NCBI GenBank assembly: GCA_033283335.1
Contig: JAWMQP010000008.1
Coordinates: 62,001 to 126,000 of the forward strand
DNA: 64,000 nucleotides
Source of the DNA: Pseudomaricurvus sp033283335
Lineage (GTDB): Bacteria > Pseudomonadota > Gammaproteobacteria > Pseudomonadales > Cellvibrionaceae
Direction: 5' to 3'
The position numbers and the translations under genes were made by a program. Under the pieces are notes generated by a model, which saw only the letters and a list, made by a program, of their open reading frames with translations, did not search any database and was not told the origin of the DNA. Shown piece by piece: positions 18,180 through 26,693 of this stretch. Position 1 is the first letter of the stretch, and every line of letters starts with the position of its first letter.

Positions 18180-19709
18180 TTAGCGGTAGAGTGTCCAGTG
18201 TTGATCCTGAATGGCGCCGATCACAGCTCGCAGCTCTTTATCCAGCGCGCGGTCTTCATCCAGAAATGGACTCAGTTGGCGAACCTGTTCGATCATACCG
18301 GCAATAGCCGGTGCCAGTGACTCCGCACCGGCCTGCGCGCGTTGCAGACGCAATTCCACTCCCTGACACACCGACAGCAGGGCAGCGGCGGCCACTTGTT
18401 CGGTCAATTGCAGCACCCGCAGGCAATCGCGGGCGGCAATGGTGCCCATGCTTACTTTATCCTGATTGTGACACTCGGTGGAACGGGAGAACACACTGGC
18501 GGGCATGGTGTGCTTGAGGGCTTCGGCGGTCCAGGCGGAGGCGCCGATTTGCACCGCTTTGAAACCGTGGTTAATGGCCGCTCGCTGGCTCTCGGCGCCA
18601 GACAGGTTGGCTGGCAGTCCGTGATTGAACTTTGTGTCCACCAGCATGGCCATTTGTCGATCGAGCAGATCGGCCAGATTGGCGACGGTGTTTTTCAGGG
18701 TGTCCATCGCCAGGGCGATGTGACCGCCGTAGAAGTGACCGCCGTGCAGCACATGTTCGCCTTCACCATCGATGATGGGATTGTCGTTGCTGCTGTTGAG
18801 TTCGTTTTCGATCATTTGTCGCAGCCATGGCAGGGTGTCTTCCAGCACGCCGATGACGTGCGGGGCGCAACGCAGGGAGTAACGATCCTGCAGCCGTTTG
18901 GGGTTGCGCGGCGGCTCGCCCACGTGCAAATCCTCGCGCAGCCAGGCGGCCACCTGCTGCTGTCCCGCATGGGGTTTGACCGCGAACAAGCGCTCATCAA
19001 AATGGTGGGCATTCCCCTGGGCGGCTATCGTGCACAGGGCCGTAATGCGGGTGGATAACTGGGCCAGGTATTGAGCCCGGCTGTAGGCCAGACACGCCAG
19101 TCCGGTCATCACTGCGGTACCGTTCATGATCGCCAGGCCCTCCTTGGGGCGCAGCCGAATAGGTTCAATGCCCTGTTCGGCAAACACGCTGGCGGTGGGA
19201 TGAACCTTGCCCATGTAATAGACATCGCGCTCGCCACAGAGTACCGCAGCGACGTAAGACAGTGGTGTCAGGTCACCACTGGCACCGACGGAACCCTCTT
19301 CCGGAATCACCGGCAGAATATCCAGTTGCAGCAGGCGTTCCATCTGCTGCAGCAACTCCATGCTGACCCCGGAATAGCCCTGACACAGGGAGGCCAGGCG
19401 CGCAGCCAGGACCGCCCGTACCTGCACGGGCGACAACATCTGACCGAGACCGCAGCCATGGAAGGTGTAGAGGTGCTGTGGCAGATCCTGCACCAGGGCA
19501 GGTGGAATCGTGACCGTACAGGAGTCGCCATAACCGGTGGTTACGCCATAGATCTCGCCATCCTCGGCCAGTAACGCATCGAGAAACTGTGTGCCACGCT
19601 CAATGCGTTGCTGAAAGGTTTCGCTGGTCGCCAGTTGCACCGGTTGTTGCCGGTGGGCGATGGCCACCACATCTTCAATGCGGAGGCGGGTACTGTCAAA
19701 AATGATCAT
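18180..19709 (-). CDS. Aromatic amino acid ammonia-lyase (starter unit supply)
   Basis: A 509-residue member of the histidine/phenylalanine/tyrosine ammonia-lyase family. Ala143-Ser144-Gly145 in GASGDLTP is the tripeptide that cyclises to the MIO electrophile, and Tyr54 in IYGVTTGYG is the catalytic base tyrosine. In the pigment context it should deaminate Tyr or Phe to coumarate or cinnamate for loading by the ApeH ligase domain. The residue pair that sets substrate choice is Phe83-His84 (YTFHGCGLG), unlike Ser-His of histidine lyases, His-Leu of Rhodobacter tyrosine lyase or Phe-Leu of plant phenylalanine lyase, so the substrate is open. No hut genes are nearby, which argues against histidine catabolism. 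Confidence 0.85.
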   Translation of the reverse strand: MIIFDSTRLRIEDVVAIAHRQQPVQLATSETFQQRIERGTQFLDALLAEDGEIYGVTTGYGDSCTVTIPPALVQDLPQHLYTFHGCGLGQMLSPVQVRAVLAARLASLCQGYSGVSMELLQQMERLLQLDILPVIPEEGSVGASGDLTPLSYVAAVLCGERDVYYMGKVHPTASVFAEQGIEPIRLRPKEGLAIMNGTAVMTGLACLAYSRAQYLAQLSTRITALCTIAAQGNAHHFDERLFAVKPHAGQQQVAAWLREDLHVGEPPRNPKRLQDRYSLRCAPHVIGVLEDTLPWLRQMIENELNSSNDNPIIDGEGEHVLHGGHFYGGHIALAMDTLKNTVANLADLLDRQMAMLVDTKFNHGLPANLSGAESQRAAINHGFKAVQIGASAWTAEALKHTMPASVFSRSTECHNQDKVSMGTIAARDCLRVLQLTEQVAAAALLSVCQGVELRLQRAQAGAESLAPAIAGMIEQVRQLSPFLDEDRALDKELRAVIGAIQDQHWTLYR

Positions 19710-19729
19710 GGATGACGATAAATCCTGGG

Positions 19730-20683
19730 TCAGGTCTCAGTTGTTGTTGGTTGTTCGTCATTGGCGTTAGGTGTCTGCCAGAACGGGTAAAAGTTATTCC
19801 ACTGCAGCGGAAAGCGTAACGTGTACTCAGCCAACCGATCGGCGAAGCGCTGTGCCCAACTGGTCAGTTCCTGTTGCCGTTGCTTGCGCGACAGGCGAAT
19901 CTGGTCGGCAAACTGTTCAAAGAAAATCTCGTAACCTTGCTGGCCGCGAGCGCAAAACATCAGGTATACCGGACAGCGTAACACCGATGCCAGAATGTAG
20001 GGCCCCTCTGGGAATCGTGCCGGGGCTCCGAGGAACTCAACCGACGTCTCGCGACCGCCATTGACCGGGGTTCGATCGCCGGCAATGGCCACCACTTCGC
20101 CCTGCTGTAACTTTTCCTGCAGCAGGATGGCGGTTGCCGGGGTGACGTCAGTGACCTGGATCAGGTTCAAGTGATTGTCTTTATCCACTTCGTTCATCAG
20201 GCGATTGAAGTTCTCGGCGTGTTTGGTGTGCACAAGAATGTTAAGCCGCAGTCGCTTACTCTCGTCGGCCAGGGCTCGACACACTTCCAGGTTGCCCAGA
20301 TGTGAGACGATCACCAGCGCGCCGCGACCTTCATCCACCATACGCAAAAAGTCGTCGCGCTGGTGGAACTGGACATTGTGATAGTTGAAGGCACCCGTCC
20401 AGGCCGCGAGCTTGTCCAACAGGCTGCGCCCAAAACTGAGAAAGTGACGGAAGCTCTGGCGGTTGAGCGGTTCATCAATAGGCAGAGCACCGTGTTGCCG
20501 TACCCGTCGCAGATACTCCTTGGATGCCTGTCGGGCGCTGGGTTTGGCCAGGTAGAAGTAGGCAATGACCGGGTAGAGGCACAGGCTGAAGGCCCAGCGA
20601 CCCAGCCAGCGATAGACCCAAAACATAAACCGCAGACCCAGCAGTGCGCCGGATTCCTGCACCTGTGACCAGTGGCTTGCCAT
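19730..20683 (-). CDS. LpxL/HtrB-like acyltransferase of the cluster
   Basis: A 317-residue membrane-anchored acyltransferase of the lauroyl/myristoyl transferase family. A hydrophobic N-terminal segment (WAFSLCLYPVIAYFYL) is followed by the HX4E active site in SHLGNLEV (near residue 126), IAGDRTPVNGG and FLGAPARFPEGPY, all family landmarks. It starts two bases after the glycosyltransferase stop. In several aryl polyene clusters glycosyltransferase and acyltransferase are one fused protein (ApeJ); here they are separate but adjacent, so they probably act in sequence to place the polyene on a lipid anchor. Confidence 0.82.
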   Translation of the reverse strand: MASHWSQVQESGALLGLRFMFWVYRWLGRWAFSLCLYPVIAYFYLAKPSARQASKEYLRRVRQHGALPIDEPLNRQSFRHFLSFGRSLLDKLAAWTGAFNYHNVQFHQRDDFLRMVDEGRGALVIVSHLGNLEVCRALADESKRLRLNILVHTKHAENFNRLMNEVDKDNHLNLIQVTDVTPATAILLQEKLQQGEVVAIAGDRTPVNGGRETSVEFLGAPARFPEGPYILASVLRCPVYLMFCARGQQGYEIFFEQFADQIRLSRKQRQQELTSWAQRFADRLAEYTLRFPLQWNNFYPFWQTPNANDEQPTTTET

Positions 20684-20685
20684 GT

Positions 20686-21456
20686 TCAGCCGGCGCCTTT
20701 CACTGGCCGGCGCGGTTGCCGGGAGCGCAAACGTTGACGCAGCAGTCGTGGCGCTCGCCAGAGCATGCCAAAGAACAGACTTGCGTGCATTTTGCTGATC
20801 AGGGCGTTGTCGCGCCAGAGGGCGAAGTGGGAGATACCGTCAATCGGGTAATGCACCCGGGTGGGCAGATTGACCACCTGACCCGCACGCCACAGCCAGC
20901 GCACCATCACTTCGGAATCGAATTCCATCCGATTGCCGGTGGACTCACTGTTGATCAATTTAACCACTGGCGCCAGTGGATAGACGCGATAGCCGCACAT
21001 GGTGTCTTTAACCGCCAGCGACAGACTGTTGATCCAGATCCAGATATGGGTCAGGTAGCGACCGTAAAAGCGCAGACGGGGGACGCTGTCATCGTATTGT
21101 GGATAACCGCAGACAATGGCGTCGGGATGTTGTTGGCTGGCCTGGAGAAAACGCGGTAGGTCGCGGGTGTCGTGTTGGCCATCGGCATCAATTTGCAGGG
21201 CGTGACTGAAGCCCTGTTCGAGGGCGTGCCGCAATCCGGCCTTGACGGCTCCACCTTTACCCTGATTGTTGGGCAGCCGCTTGAGTATGATGTTGTCATG
21301 GTCAGTGGCAAGTTGTTCCAGGATGTGCTGGCAGGTGCTGTCGCTGCCATCGTCCACCAGTAGAATCGTCAGGTCATAGGCGTGTAAGCGCTCGACGATA
21401 ACACTGACCGCTTCGCCGTGGTTGTAGACCGGAATCAGAATGCAGGGATGATTCAT
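20686..21456 (-). CDS. Family 2 glycosyltransferase of the cluster
   Basis: A 256-residue GT2 enzyme: PVYNHGEAV near residue 8, LLVDDGSDS near residue 35 and the metal-binding QIDADGQHD near residue 93. A short C-terminal hydrophobic tail region follows the catalytic fold. I chose the ATG at 21456, which overlaps the stop of the ligase gene (ATGA); translation upstream of it is low-complexity readthrough. It corresponds to the N-terminal half of fused ApeJ proteins, the C-terminal half being the next gene. It likely attaches a sugar to the polyene lipid. Donor sugar cannot be read from the sequence. Confidence 0.83.
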   Translation of the reverse strand: MNHPCILIPVYNHGEAVSVIVERLHAYDLTILLVDDGSDSTCQHILEQLATDHDNIILKRLPNNQGKGGAVKAGLRHALEQGFSHALQIDADGQHDTRDLPRFLQASQQHPDAIVCGYPQYDDSVPRLRFYGRYLTHIWIWINSLSLAVKDTMCGYRVYPLAPVVKLINSESTGNRMEFDSEVMVRWLWRAGQVVNLPTRVHYPIDGISHFALWRDNALISKMHASLFFGMLWRAPRLLRQRLRSRQPRRPVKGAG

Positions 21457-23273
21457 AGGGCAGCAGGAACAAACAGCAGTCGACCGCTGGCATGCTGATC
21501 TGAGGCAGAGCGATAGGCAAAAGTGACCTTGCCGCGAGAGGGCTGGTAACCCAGCTCCAGGGTCAGGCGTTGGCCGGGTCGGATCACCTGTTGGAATTTG
21601 ATCGCTTCCAGTTGCTGGCACTCGCCCTCAAGGGCAAACAGTTTTCGCGCAAAATGTTCGGCCCAGTGTACCTGTACCACGCCGGGTAAAATGGGGGCTT
21701 GGGCAAAGTGACCATCAAAGTACAGTAAATCCTCTGGCACTCGCAGATTTAACTGGTAGGTTGCTTCGGTATCGATCACCGCGGCGTCCGGCAGTTCGGT
21801 GAGCAGTTGAGGCCAGCGAGGGCGTTCGGAATTCATAAACAGCTCCAACAGGGTCTGACGTTGCAATTTGCCCTGGGCATTGACGGGCAGCTGTTGCACA
21901 TAGCGCCAGCGACGCGGCAGGGTAGGCCGTTCAAAGCGACAAAGCAAATGTTGTTTGAGCTGTTGGTTAAAACGGTAACGGCCGTTTTCCCGCAGCTGCT
22001 GTTGGCCGTTGGGAGTCAGGCAGAGGACGGCGCCGAGTTCCGTGCGCCGGCCCGCCAGAAGGAGTAGATGAGCCTGTTGAATCCAGGGGGATAACAGCAG
22101 CTGCCGCTCCATGTCATCCAGTGCGATGCGCTTGCCTTCCACTTTCACAATCCGATCCACCCTGCCCAGCAGGGAAAACATGCCCTCACTATCCAGCTGC
22201 ACCCGATCGCTGGTGCTGTACCAGTCGATGCCCTCAACGTCATTGCCAATATGGGCTGAGCGCACCTGCAGGCACTGGTTGTCCGGCGCCTGCTTGAGCG
22301 CCACTCCGGGCAGCGGTTGCCAGCGGGCTTCGGCTTTGATGTCCTGGGTGCGCCAGGCGATGCCGCCGGTTTCCGAGCTGCCAAAGATTTCCCGAATCTC
22401 GCAACCCAACCGCTGGCGGGCCAGCAAGCTGTCGCTGCGCGCCAGGGGGGCTCCGGAACTGTAGGCCGCTGCCAGCGATGCGGTGATGGTGGCGTCCAGT
22501 TGTTCGGGCAGTCTCGACAGGTGAGTGGGGCTGCTGATCAACAGTTGTGGGCAGCCGTTCAGCTGCCGCTGCTGCAGTTCCTCCAGGTACTCGCAGGTAT
22601 GGGCGTCCAGGCACCAACCGGCAGCCAGGGGCCAGCAAACCCGGAACAGCAGGCCGTAGATATGCTGATGGCTGACGGTGCCGCTGACCAGCACTGAGGT
22701 CGCCGATGCGAGCGGGCTCGTAACACCGCTCCACAGTTGGTGCTGGTGGTCTATTTCCCGGCTCAGTTGTTTCAGGGTTTTGCGAATGACCTGGGGAGCC
22801 CCAGTGGAGCCGGAGGTAAACACTTCGATGCAGTCGCGATCCAGCGGCAGGGGTTGTGATCCCAGCACGCATGAGTCGGCAGCGGGCGCTGGCATCAGAC
22901 TTGAGACGAAGGTCAGGCCGGCAGGGCAATCCGCTGCCGGAATATCGGCCAGCAGCCCATCGGCCTGGGCGACCACTTGTTTGAGGGACTCAGGCTGGGC
23001 GCTGGCGGGCAGGCACACGGTCTTGTCCAGTGACAGCAGGGCGAACATCAGGGCCGCAAAGCGACCCGTGTCGCGGTCGTAGAGTGCCCACCGCTGCTCG
23101 GGGCGCTGAGCCAGGAATTGGCGCCAGTTGGCCACCTGTTGCAGCCACTCCTGCCAGCTGAGAGTCTGACCGTCGCGCTGCAGGCACGCGGGCGCTGAGG
23201 GGTCACGTGCCGCAATCAATAACTGCTCCAGCGGCACATAGGAATGACCGGATTTAATGGCCGGGGCGATCAT
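21453..23273 (-). CDS. Acyl-ACP ligase fused to hot-dog dehydratase (ApeH-ApeI)
   Basis: A 606-residue two-domain protein. Residues about 1-480 form an AMP-forming ligase with the P-loop FTSGSTGAPQ (near residue 155), GSSETGGIAW (near 300) and a C-terminal lid ending in PVNAQGKLQR. It should activate the aryl acid and load it on a carrier protein. Residues about 510-606 are a hot-dog dehydratase with FDGHFAQAPILPGVVQ, the FabZ/ApeI active-site loop. In E. coli and Xenorhabdus clusters ApeH and ApeI are separate proteins. The ATG at 23273 overlaps the apeG stop (ATGA) and gives MIAPAIKSG; the open frame 16 codons further upstream is not needed. Confidence 0.85.
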   Translation of the reverse strand: MIAPAIKSGHSYVPLEQLLIAARDPSAPACLQRDGQTLSWQEWLQQVANWRQFLAQRPEQRWALYDRDTGRFAALMFALLSLDKTVCLPASAQPESLKQVVAQADGLLADIPAADCPAGLTFVSSLMPAPAADSCVLGSQPLPLDRDCIEVFTSGSTGAPQVIRKTLKQLSREIDHQHQLWSGVTSPLASATSVLVSGTVSHQHIYGLLFRVCWPLAAGWCLDAHTCEYLEELQQRQLNGCPQLLISSPTHLSRLPEQLDATITASLAAAYSSGAPLARSDSLLARQRLGCEIREIFGSSETGGIAWRTQDIKAEARWQPLPGVALKQAPDNQCLQVRSAHIGNDVEGIDWYSTSDRVQLDSEGMFSLLGRVDRIVKVEGKRIALDDMERQLLLSPWIQQAHLLLLAGRRTELGAVLCLTPNGQQQLRENGRYRFNQQLKQHLLCRFERPTLPRRWRYVQQLPVNAQGKLQRQTLLELFMNSERPRWPQLLTELPDAAVIDTEATYQLNLRVPEDLLYFDGHFAQAPILPGVVQVHWAEHFARKLFALEGECQQLEAIKFQQVIRPGQRLTLELGYQPSRGKVTFAYRSASDQHASGRLLFVPAAL

Positions 23274-23830
23274 GACAAGCCTCCGCCAGTTTGGCGCATC
23301 ACCCGTTGCCGAACCAGCCATTCAATGGCGAACAACAAGCCCATAGCCAGATAGGCAATCAAGCCGTTATAGAGCGCCCACACGGCATCGGAACCCCACA
23401 GGGTGGTGAGCAGTGACACGCTGCCATTGAGCAGAAAAAACAGGCACCAAACCTGAGTTACTCGGCGGGTGTAGGTCACGCCTTGCGGGGGCAGTTCGGG
23501 ATCCTGCAGGCGAGCCAGTCGTTCAATCATGGATGGCGGGTGTTTCAAGGTCCAGGCAAACATCACCAGCAGACTGGCGCTGATCAGAACCGGATAAAAC
23601 TTCAGCCCCACTGCGCTGTTGGTGAGCCAGGTCCAGAGACCGAGTAGCAACAACAAGGGCAGCCACAGCCAGTGATTGAGCGGCGATTGTCCCAGTGTCA
23701 GCAGTCGGACGCCCGCCACCACCAGCAACAGCAACACCAGTCCGCGAGCGTCAAAGGCCTGTAAACCAAAGTAGACCGCCAGCGGATACAGCAGTGTCAG
23801 CAGGCCGAGAGTTATGCGTAACAACATCAA
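23270..23830 (-). CDS. apeG: Integral membrane protein, ApeG type
   Basis: A 186-residue protein made almost entirely of hydrophobic helices (five or so, from LLRITLGLLTLLYPLAVYFGL to YNGLIAYLAMGLLFAIEWL). A conserved loop rich in prolines (LARLQDPELPPQGVTYTRRVTQVWCLFF) separates the two halves. This matches the COG4648-type membrane protein found in the same place in other aryl polyene clusters. Its biochemical role is unknown. Start overlaps the apeF stop, and stop overlaps the ligase start, so translation is coupled on both sides. Confidence 0.78.
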   Translation of the reverse strand: MMLLRITLGLLTLLYPLAVYFGLQAFDARGLVLLLLVVAGVRLLTLGQSPLNHWLWLPLLLLLGLWTWLTNSAVGLKFYPVLISASLLVMFAWTLKHPPSMIERLARLQDPELPPQGVTYTRRVTQVWCLFFLLNGSVSLLTTLWGSDAVWALYNGLIAYLAMGLLFAIEWLVRQRVMRQTGGGLS

Positions 23831-24072
23831 GCCATCAATTCTTCGACCGCATCAATGATGTCGCGCACACTGCGTACATTCTTAAAGTCTTCCGGTTTGA
23901 TTTTTTGACCGGTCATCTTTTTCAGTTCCACCACCAGGTCGACGGCGTCTATGCTGTCGATATCCAGGTCGTCGTACAGCTGGGAGTCCAGCTGAATGTC
24001 GTCGGGGTTGAGTTCGAACAGGAGTACCAGGATTTCCCGGACTTTCGTTTCAATGGCTTCGCGCGTAATCAT
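23827..24072 (-). CDS. apeF: Acyl carrier protein, ApeF type
   Basis: An 81-residue acidic carrier protein. The phosphopantetheine attachment serine is in DIDSIDAVD near residue 38, in the usual DSx setting before helix II. It should carry the growing polyene or the starter after activation by a phosphopantetheinyl transferase, a candidate for which is encoded at 26694-27458. It is the second of two tandem carriers; 18 bases separate it from apeE. Confidence 0.88.
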   Translation of the reverse strand: MITREAIETKVREILVLLFELNPDDIQLDSQLYDDLDIDSIDAVDLVVELKKMTGQKIKPEDFKNVRSVRDIIDAVEELMA

Positions 24073-24090
24073 ATGAGCTCTTCCTAAAGC

Positions 24091-24351
24091 TTATTCTTGG
24101 GTGTGACTGCTGACCAGCAGGGCCAGGTTGTGGACGCTGGCAAAATGCTTTTTGGTCTCGGCGGAATCGGCATCCACTTTTACCCCGTAGCGTTTTTGCA
24201 GGGCCAGCCCCAGTTCCAGGGCGTCAATGGAGTCGAGCCCCAGGCCTTCGACAAACAACGGCTCTTGACTGTCAATGTCGTCAACGCTGATATCTTCCAG
24301 ATCCAGAGTGTCGATGATGAGCTGCTTAATGTCTTGTTCAAGTTCGGTCAT
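24091..24351 (-). CDS. apeE: Acyl carrier protein, ApeE type
   Basis: An 86-residue carrier protein with the attachment serine in GLGLDSIDALEL near residue 38. I chose the ATG at 24351 (MTELEQDIKQLI), because this is where carrier proteins of the family begin; a longer frame to 24384 would add 11 residues inside the upstream gene. It overlaps the 3' end of the acyltransferase gene by 14 bases. ApeE and ApeF are used for different stages in characterised pathways, which explains why two are kept. Confidence 0.88.
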   Translation of the reverse strand: MTELEQDIKQLIIDTLDLEDISVDDIDSQEPLFVEGLGLDSIDALELGLALQKRYGVKVDADSAETKKHFASVHNLALLVSSHTQE

Positions 24352-25135
24352 AGCTGACGAGTTCCCGGGTAAAGTAATCTTCAAAAAAGCGGGTTAAGGC
24401 TCGGGCCGCTCGCGATGCGGCAGTGTCCTGCTGATAGGGTGTCAGGTCCAGGGACGAGCCGTGCCGTAACACCATGTGAAACGGCCGGTCTGGCACCTGA
24501 TACCATTTCAATTCCTTGGTCAGTGTACTGGGTTCGCAATGGATAATCACCGGGGTAACCTGACAATGGCAGCGCAGGGCTACATTGGCGGCGCCACGTT
24601 GCATGCGCAGTTCCTGTCCCTGGGTGGTGCGGGTACCCTCGGGAAAGATAATCAGGTTGTTGCCGCGCTTGAACGAGGCATCAGCCAGTTGCAGTACCGC
24701 TTCGGAATTGTCGTTGGCAATGTAATTGGCGACCTGGATGGGGCCGCGGGTAAAGGGATTGCGCAACAGACTGCTTTTCACCACACAGTCGGCGCGTTTG
24801 ATAAAGGCGATCAGGAATACGATATCGATCAGGGTCGGGTGATTGGCGATGATCAGCTGGCCAGGTCGGTTGAGGGCCTGCCGGTCTTCGACGCTGTAGG
24901 TCAGTATCCCCAGCAACCGCATCTGTTCTACAAACAGCCGAAAGGCATAGTGAATCAGGGCCTTGGCTCGCCGTTCCCGTTTCAATGGACCGCCCGGCAG
25001 CAGGTACAGGGTGGGAACAGCGAACAGAGGAAGAATCAAACCGCCCAGGCCAAATGATAAAAAGCAAAAGCCGGTGGCCAGGACACGCCAGCCTTTATTC
25101 AGGCGAGAGTTGAGTCGAGTCATTGTCCCCATCAT
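24338..25135 (-). CDS. apeD: Lysophospholipid-type acyltransferase, ApeD type
   Basis: A 265-residue PlsC-like acyltransferase. It has an N-terminal membrane segment (FCFLSFGLGGLILPLFAVPTLYLL), the catalytic NHPTLID (HX4D, near residue 95) and FPEGTRTT (near residue 160), plus VTPVIIHCEPS. It probably transfers an acyl chain, or the polyene itself, during assembly of the lipid product. It starts four bases after the apeC stop and overlaps apeE. Met1 and Met5 are both possible starts. Confidence 0.83.
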   Translation of the reverse strand: MMGTMTRLNSRLNKGWRVLATGFCFLSFGLGGLILPLFAVPTLYLLPGGPLKRERRAKALIHYAFRLFVEQMRLLGILTYSVEDRQALNRPGQLIIANHPTLIDIVFLIAFIKRADCVVKSSLLRNPFTRGPIQVANYIANDNSEAVLQLADASFKRGNNLIIFPEGTRTTQGQELRMQRGAANVALRCHCQVTPVIIHCEPSTLTKELKWYQVPDRPFHMVLRHGSSLDLTPYQQDTAASRAARALTRFFEDYFTRELVSYDRT

Positions 25136-25139
25136 CGCG

Positions 25140-25910
25140 TCAGAGTGCCTGCATTCGCTGGCATACCCAGGCGTTGCGCTGACCTGGCAATGTTAACGGC
25201 GCCGGTTCATCGGAGAGCAGCCAGCGCAGGAAGCTCAGGGTCTGTGGCTCGGTTGCTGCCTGTGGGACTGCGGTGGCGGACTCCAAACTCAGTTGCACAT
25301 TAATGGCGTTGTCGTTGTCAGTGTTGTTGCCAGCCTGATTGTCAGACAGCAGAAATGCGGCTGCGTAAGGGCAGTCGGGTAACTGCGGCGCCGATTGCCG
25401 ATACAGCTCGGGAACAGGCTCATCGTAAATCAGGCACAGGACCTGGGCAGCTCGCTGTTCGGTGAGGATGGCCTGAGCTTCGAGCAAGGCGGTGGCGATG
25501 TCTTCTGTGCCACAGGCGAGCGCCGATACACTGCTGGGATCGTGCCGATGAATGGACAGCAGCCCGCCAATGGCATTGTGGACAGAGAGGCTGAACTGGG
25601 TTGGCGAGAGGGGCTGCTGCTGGGCCAGGTCCTCAAGCAGGGTCAGGGTGCGCTTCAAATCGCCATGGCGGCTGACCAGGACGCAGGGAGTTTGCTGCTG
25701 CTTCTCGACCATGGGCAGGGCGCAGGATAAGGCCAGTTTGCCAAGGCTGCCGAGCCGGCGGCGCAACATGGCGGGCACGGCCGTGACGTCCGGTTGATCC
25801 TCTACGTTGATAGCGGTATCACCTCGTGCCCAATGCTGCCAGTCCTGGGGGCTATGCAGGCCGGGGGCCCAGGCTGACCAGGCAGAAATTGTAACGGTGA
25901 TAGAGGTCAT
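25140..25910 (-). CDS. apeC: Ketosynthase-like chain-length factor, ApeC type
   Basis: A 256-residue protein, shorter than active ketosynthases. SVHNAIGGLLSIHRHDPSSVSALACGTEDIA shows the thiolase-like core, but the His-His pair of active enzymes (HGT and GH motifs) is not present, as expected for a chain-length-factor partner. In the characterised pathway ApeC forms a heterodimer with ApeO. It is the first gene of the 18-gene minus-strand operon, with the promoter region between it and the divergent gene at 26244. No good ribosome site precedes the ATG at 25910, so the start could lie slightly inside. Confidence 0.8.
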   Translation of the reverse strand: MTSITVTISAWSAWAPGLHSPQDWQHWARGDTAINVEDQPDVTAVPAMLRRRLGSLGKLALSCALPMVEKQQQTPCVLVSRHGDLKRTLTLLEDLAQQQPLSPTQFSLSVHNAIGGLLSIHRHDPSSVSALACGTEDIATALLEAQAILTEQRAAQVLCLIYDEPVPELYRQSAPQLPDCPYAAAFLLSDNQAGNNTDNDNAINVQLSLESATAVPQAATEPQTLSFLRWLLSDEPAPLTLPGQRNAWVCQRMQAL

Positions 25911-26243
25911 GCAATCGGTTGTCCGGGCCGCCTGAGCGGAGTTTTAACTTAGTTTGAGGCGATAAATCAGTCAGTTACGCTGTTTTGGCCTCAGCGCAAA
26001 AGGGCTAGTATTTTACTGTCTAATGATAGTGAGGCAAGCGTCATCTGGGATTCTGCAGCGGCCTGGCCAGCGGTTTGTGGAGGGAAGTCGTCGATCTGGT
26101 GGTCATCGAACCGGTAGGAATCGAAATAGTGTTACCTGTCCCTAGCGATTATACTCCCTACTTTGCATGGGGAAATCCGGGCATGCGAAAGTCCGGTTTC
26201 ACATTCCGCTGTGAACACGAGCTCAACTGCAAAGGAAGCAACT
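25911..26243. promoter_or_regulatory. Divergent promoter region of the pigment cluster
   Basis: A 333-base gap separates the pigment operon (minus) from the small secreted protein and phosphopantetheinyl transferase genes (plus). A TATACT hexamer at 26150-26155 is a candidate -10 box for the plus side, but its -35 match is weak. AT-rich sequence near 25960-26030 probably holds the operon promoter. I see no clear operator palindrome. Confidence 0.4.
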
Positions 26244-26681
26244 ATGAAAACACGTCTCTTAGCTCTGACCCTCTCTGGCCTGATGCTGTCACCCCTGGCC
26301 GCTGCGCGCGATACCCAATTGTTTCTGCCCATTGAAGAAGCCATGAATTCCAGTGCGGCCGAGGAACAGCTTAACGGTGCGGTGAAATTCTATTTTGGTA
26401 AAGATTCAGGCCCGGCTGTTGCCAAGACCATGGGCAGTTTTGTGGCCAACCGGAAAACCAACGGTGTGGGCAAATCCGACGAAGAGGCCTGCCGCTGGGT
26501 GTTTCTCTCATCTCTGCTGGCCCTGCGGGATCGGGCGCTGGCTGAGGGCGGGGACGCGGTTGTGAATATTCACAGCTATTACAAAAAAGACGAGTATTTC
26601 AGTGCCACTGACTACGAGTGTCACGCCGGTGCCATCATGGCCGGTGTGGCCCTGAAAGGTACTGTGGTTAAGCTGAAATAA
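26244..26681 (+). CDS. Small secreted protein, function unknown
   Basis: A 145-residue protein with a signal peptide ending in LSPLAAARD (about residue 22). The mature part ends in AVVNIHSYYKKDEYFSATDYECHAGAIMAG and GTVVKLK, a pattern reminiscent of small YbjQ/RcsF-like folds in which a GADAVV-type strand is followed by a closing strand. Two cysteines (in EEACRW and YECHAG) could form a disulfide. AAAGGAAGC precedes the ATG at 26244; the frame is open upstream to 26163. It lies 12 bases before the phosphopantetheinyl transferase gene and is likely cotranscribed with it, so a link to the pigment is possible but unproven. Confidence 0.65.
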   Translation: MKTRLLALTLSGLMLSPLAAARDTQLFLPIEEAMNSSAAEEQLNGAVKFYFGKDSGPAVAKTMGSFVANRKTNGVGKSDEEACRWVFLSSLLALRDRALAEGGDAVVNIHSYYKKDEYFSATDYECHAGAIMAGVALKGTVVKLK

Positions 26682-26693
26682 CCCTTACTTCAG

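Noticed and set aside
18180..19709. Histidine ammonia-lyase HutH for histidine catabolism
   Set aside because: It is embedded in the pigment operon with no hut genes around, and its selectivity pair is Phe-His rather than Ser-His.
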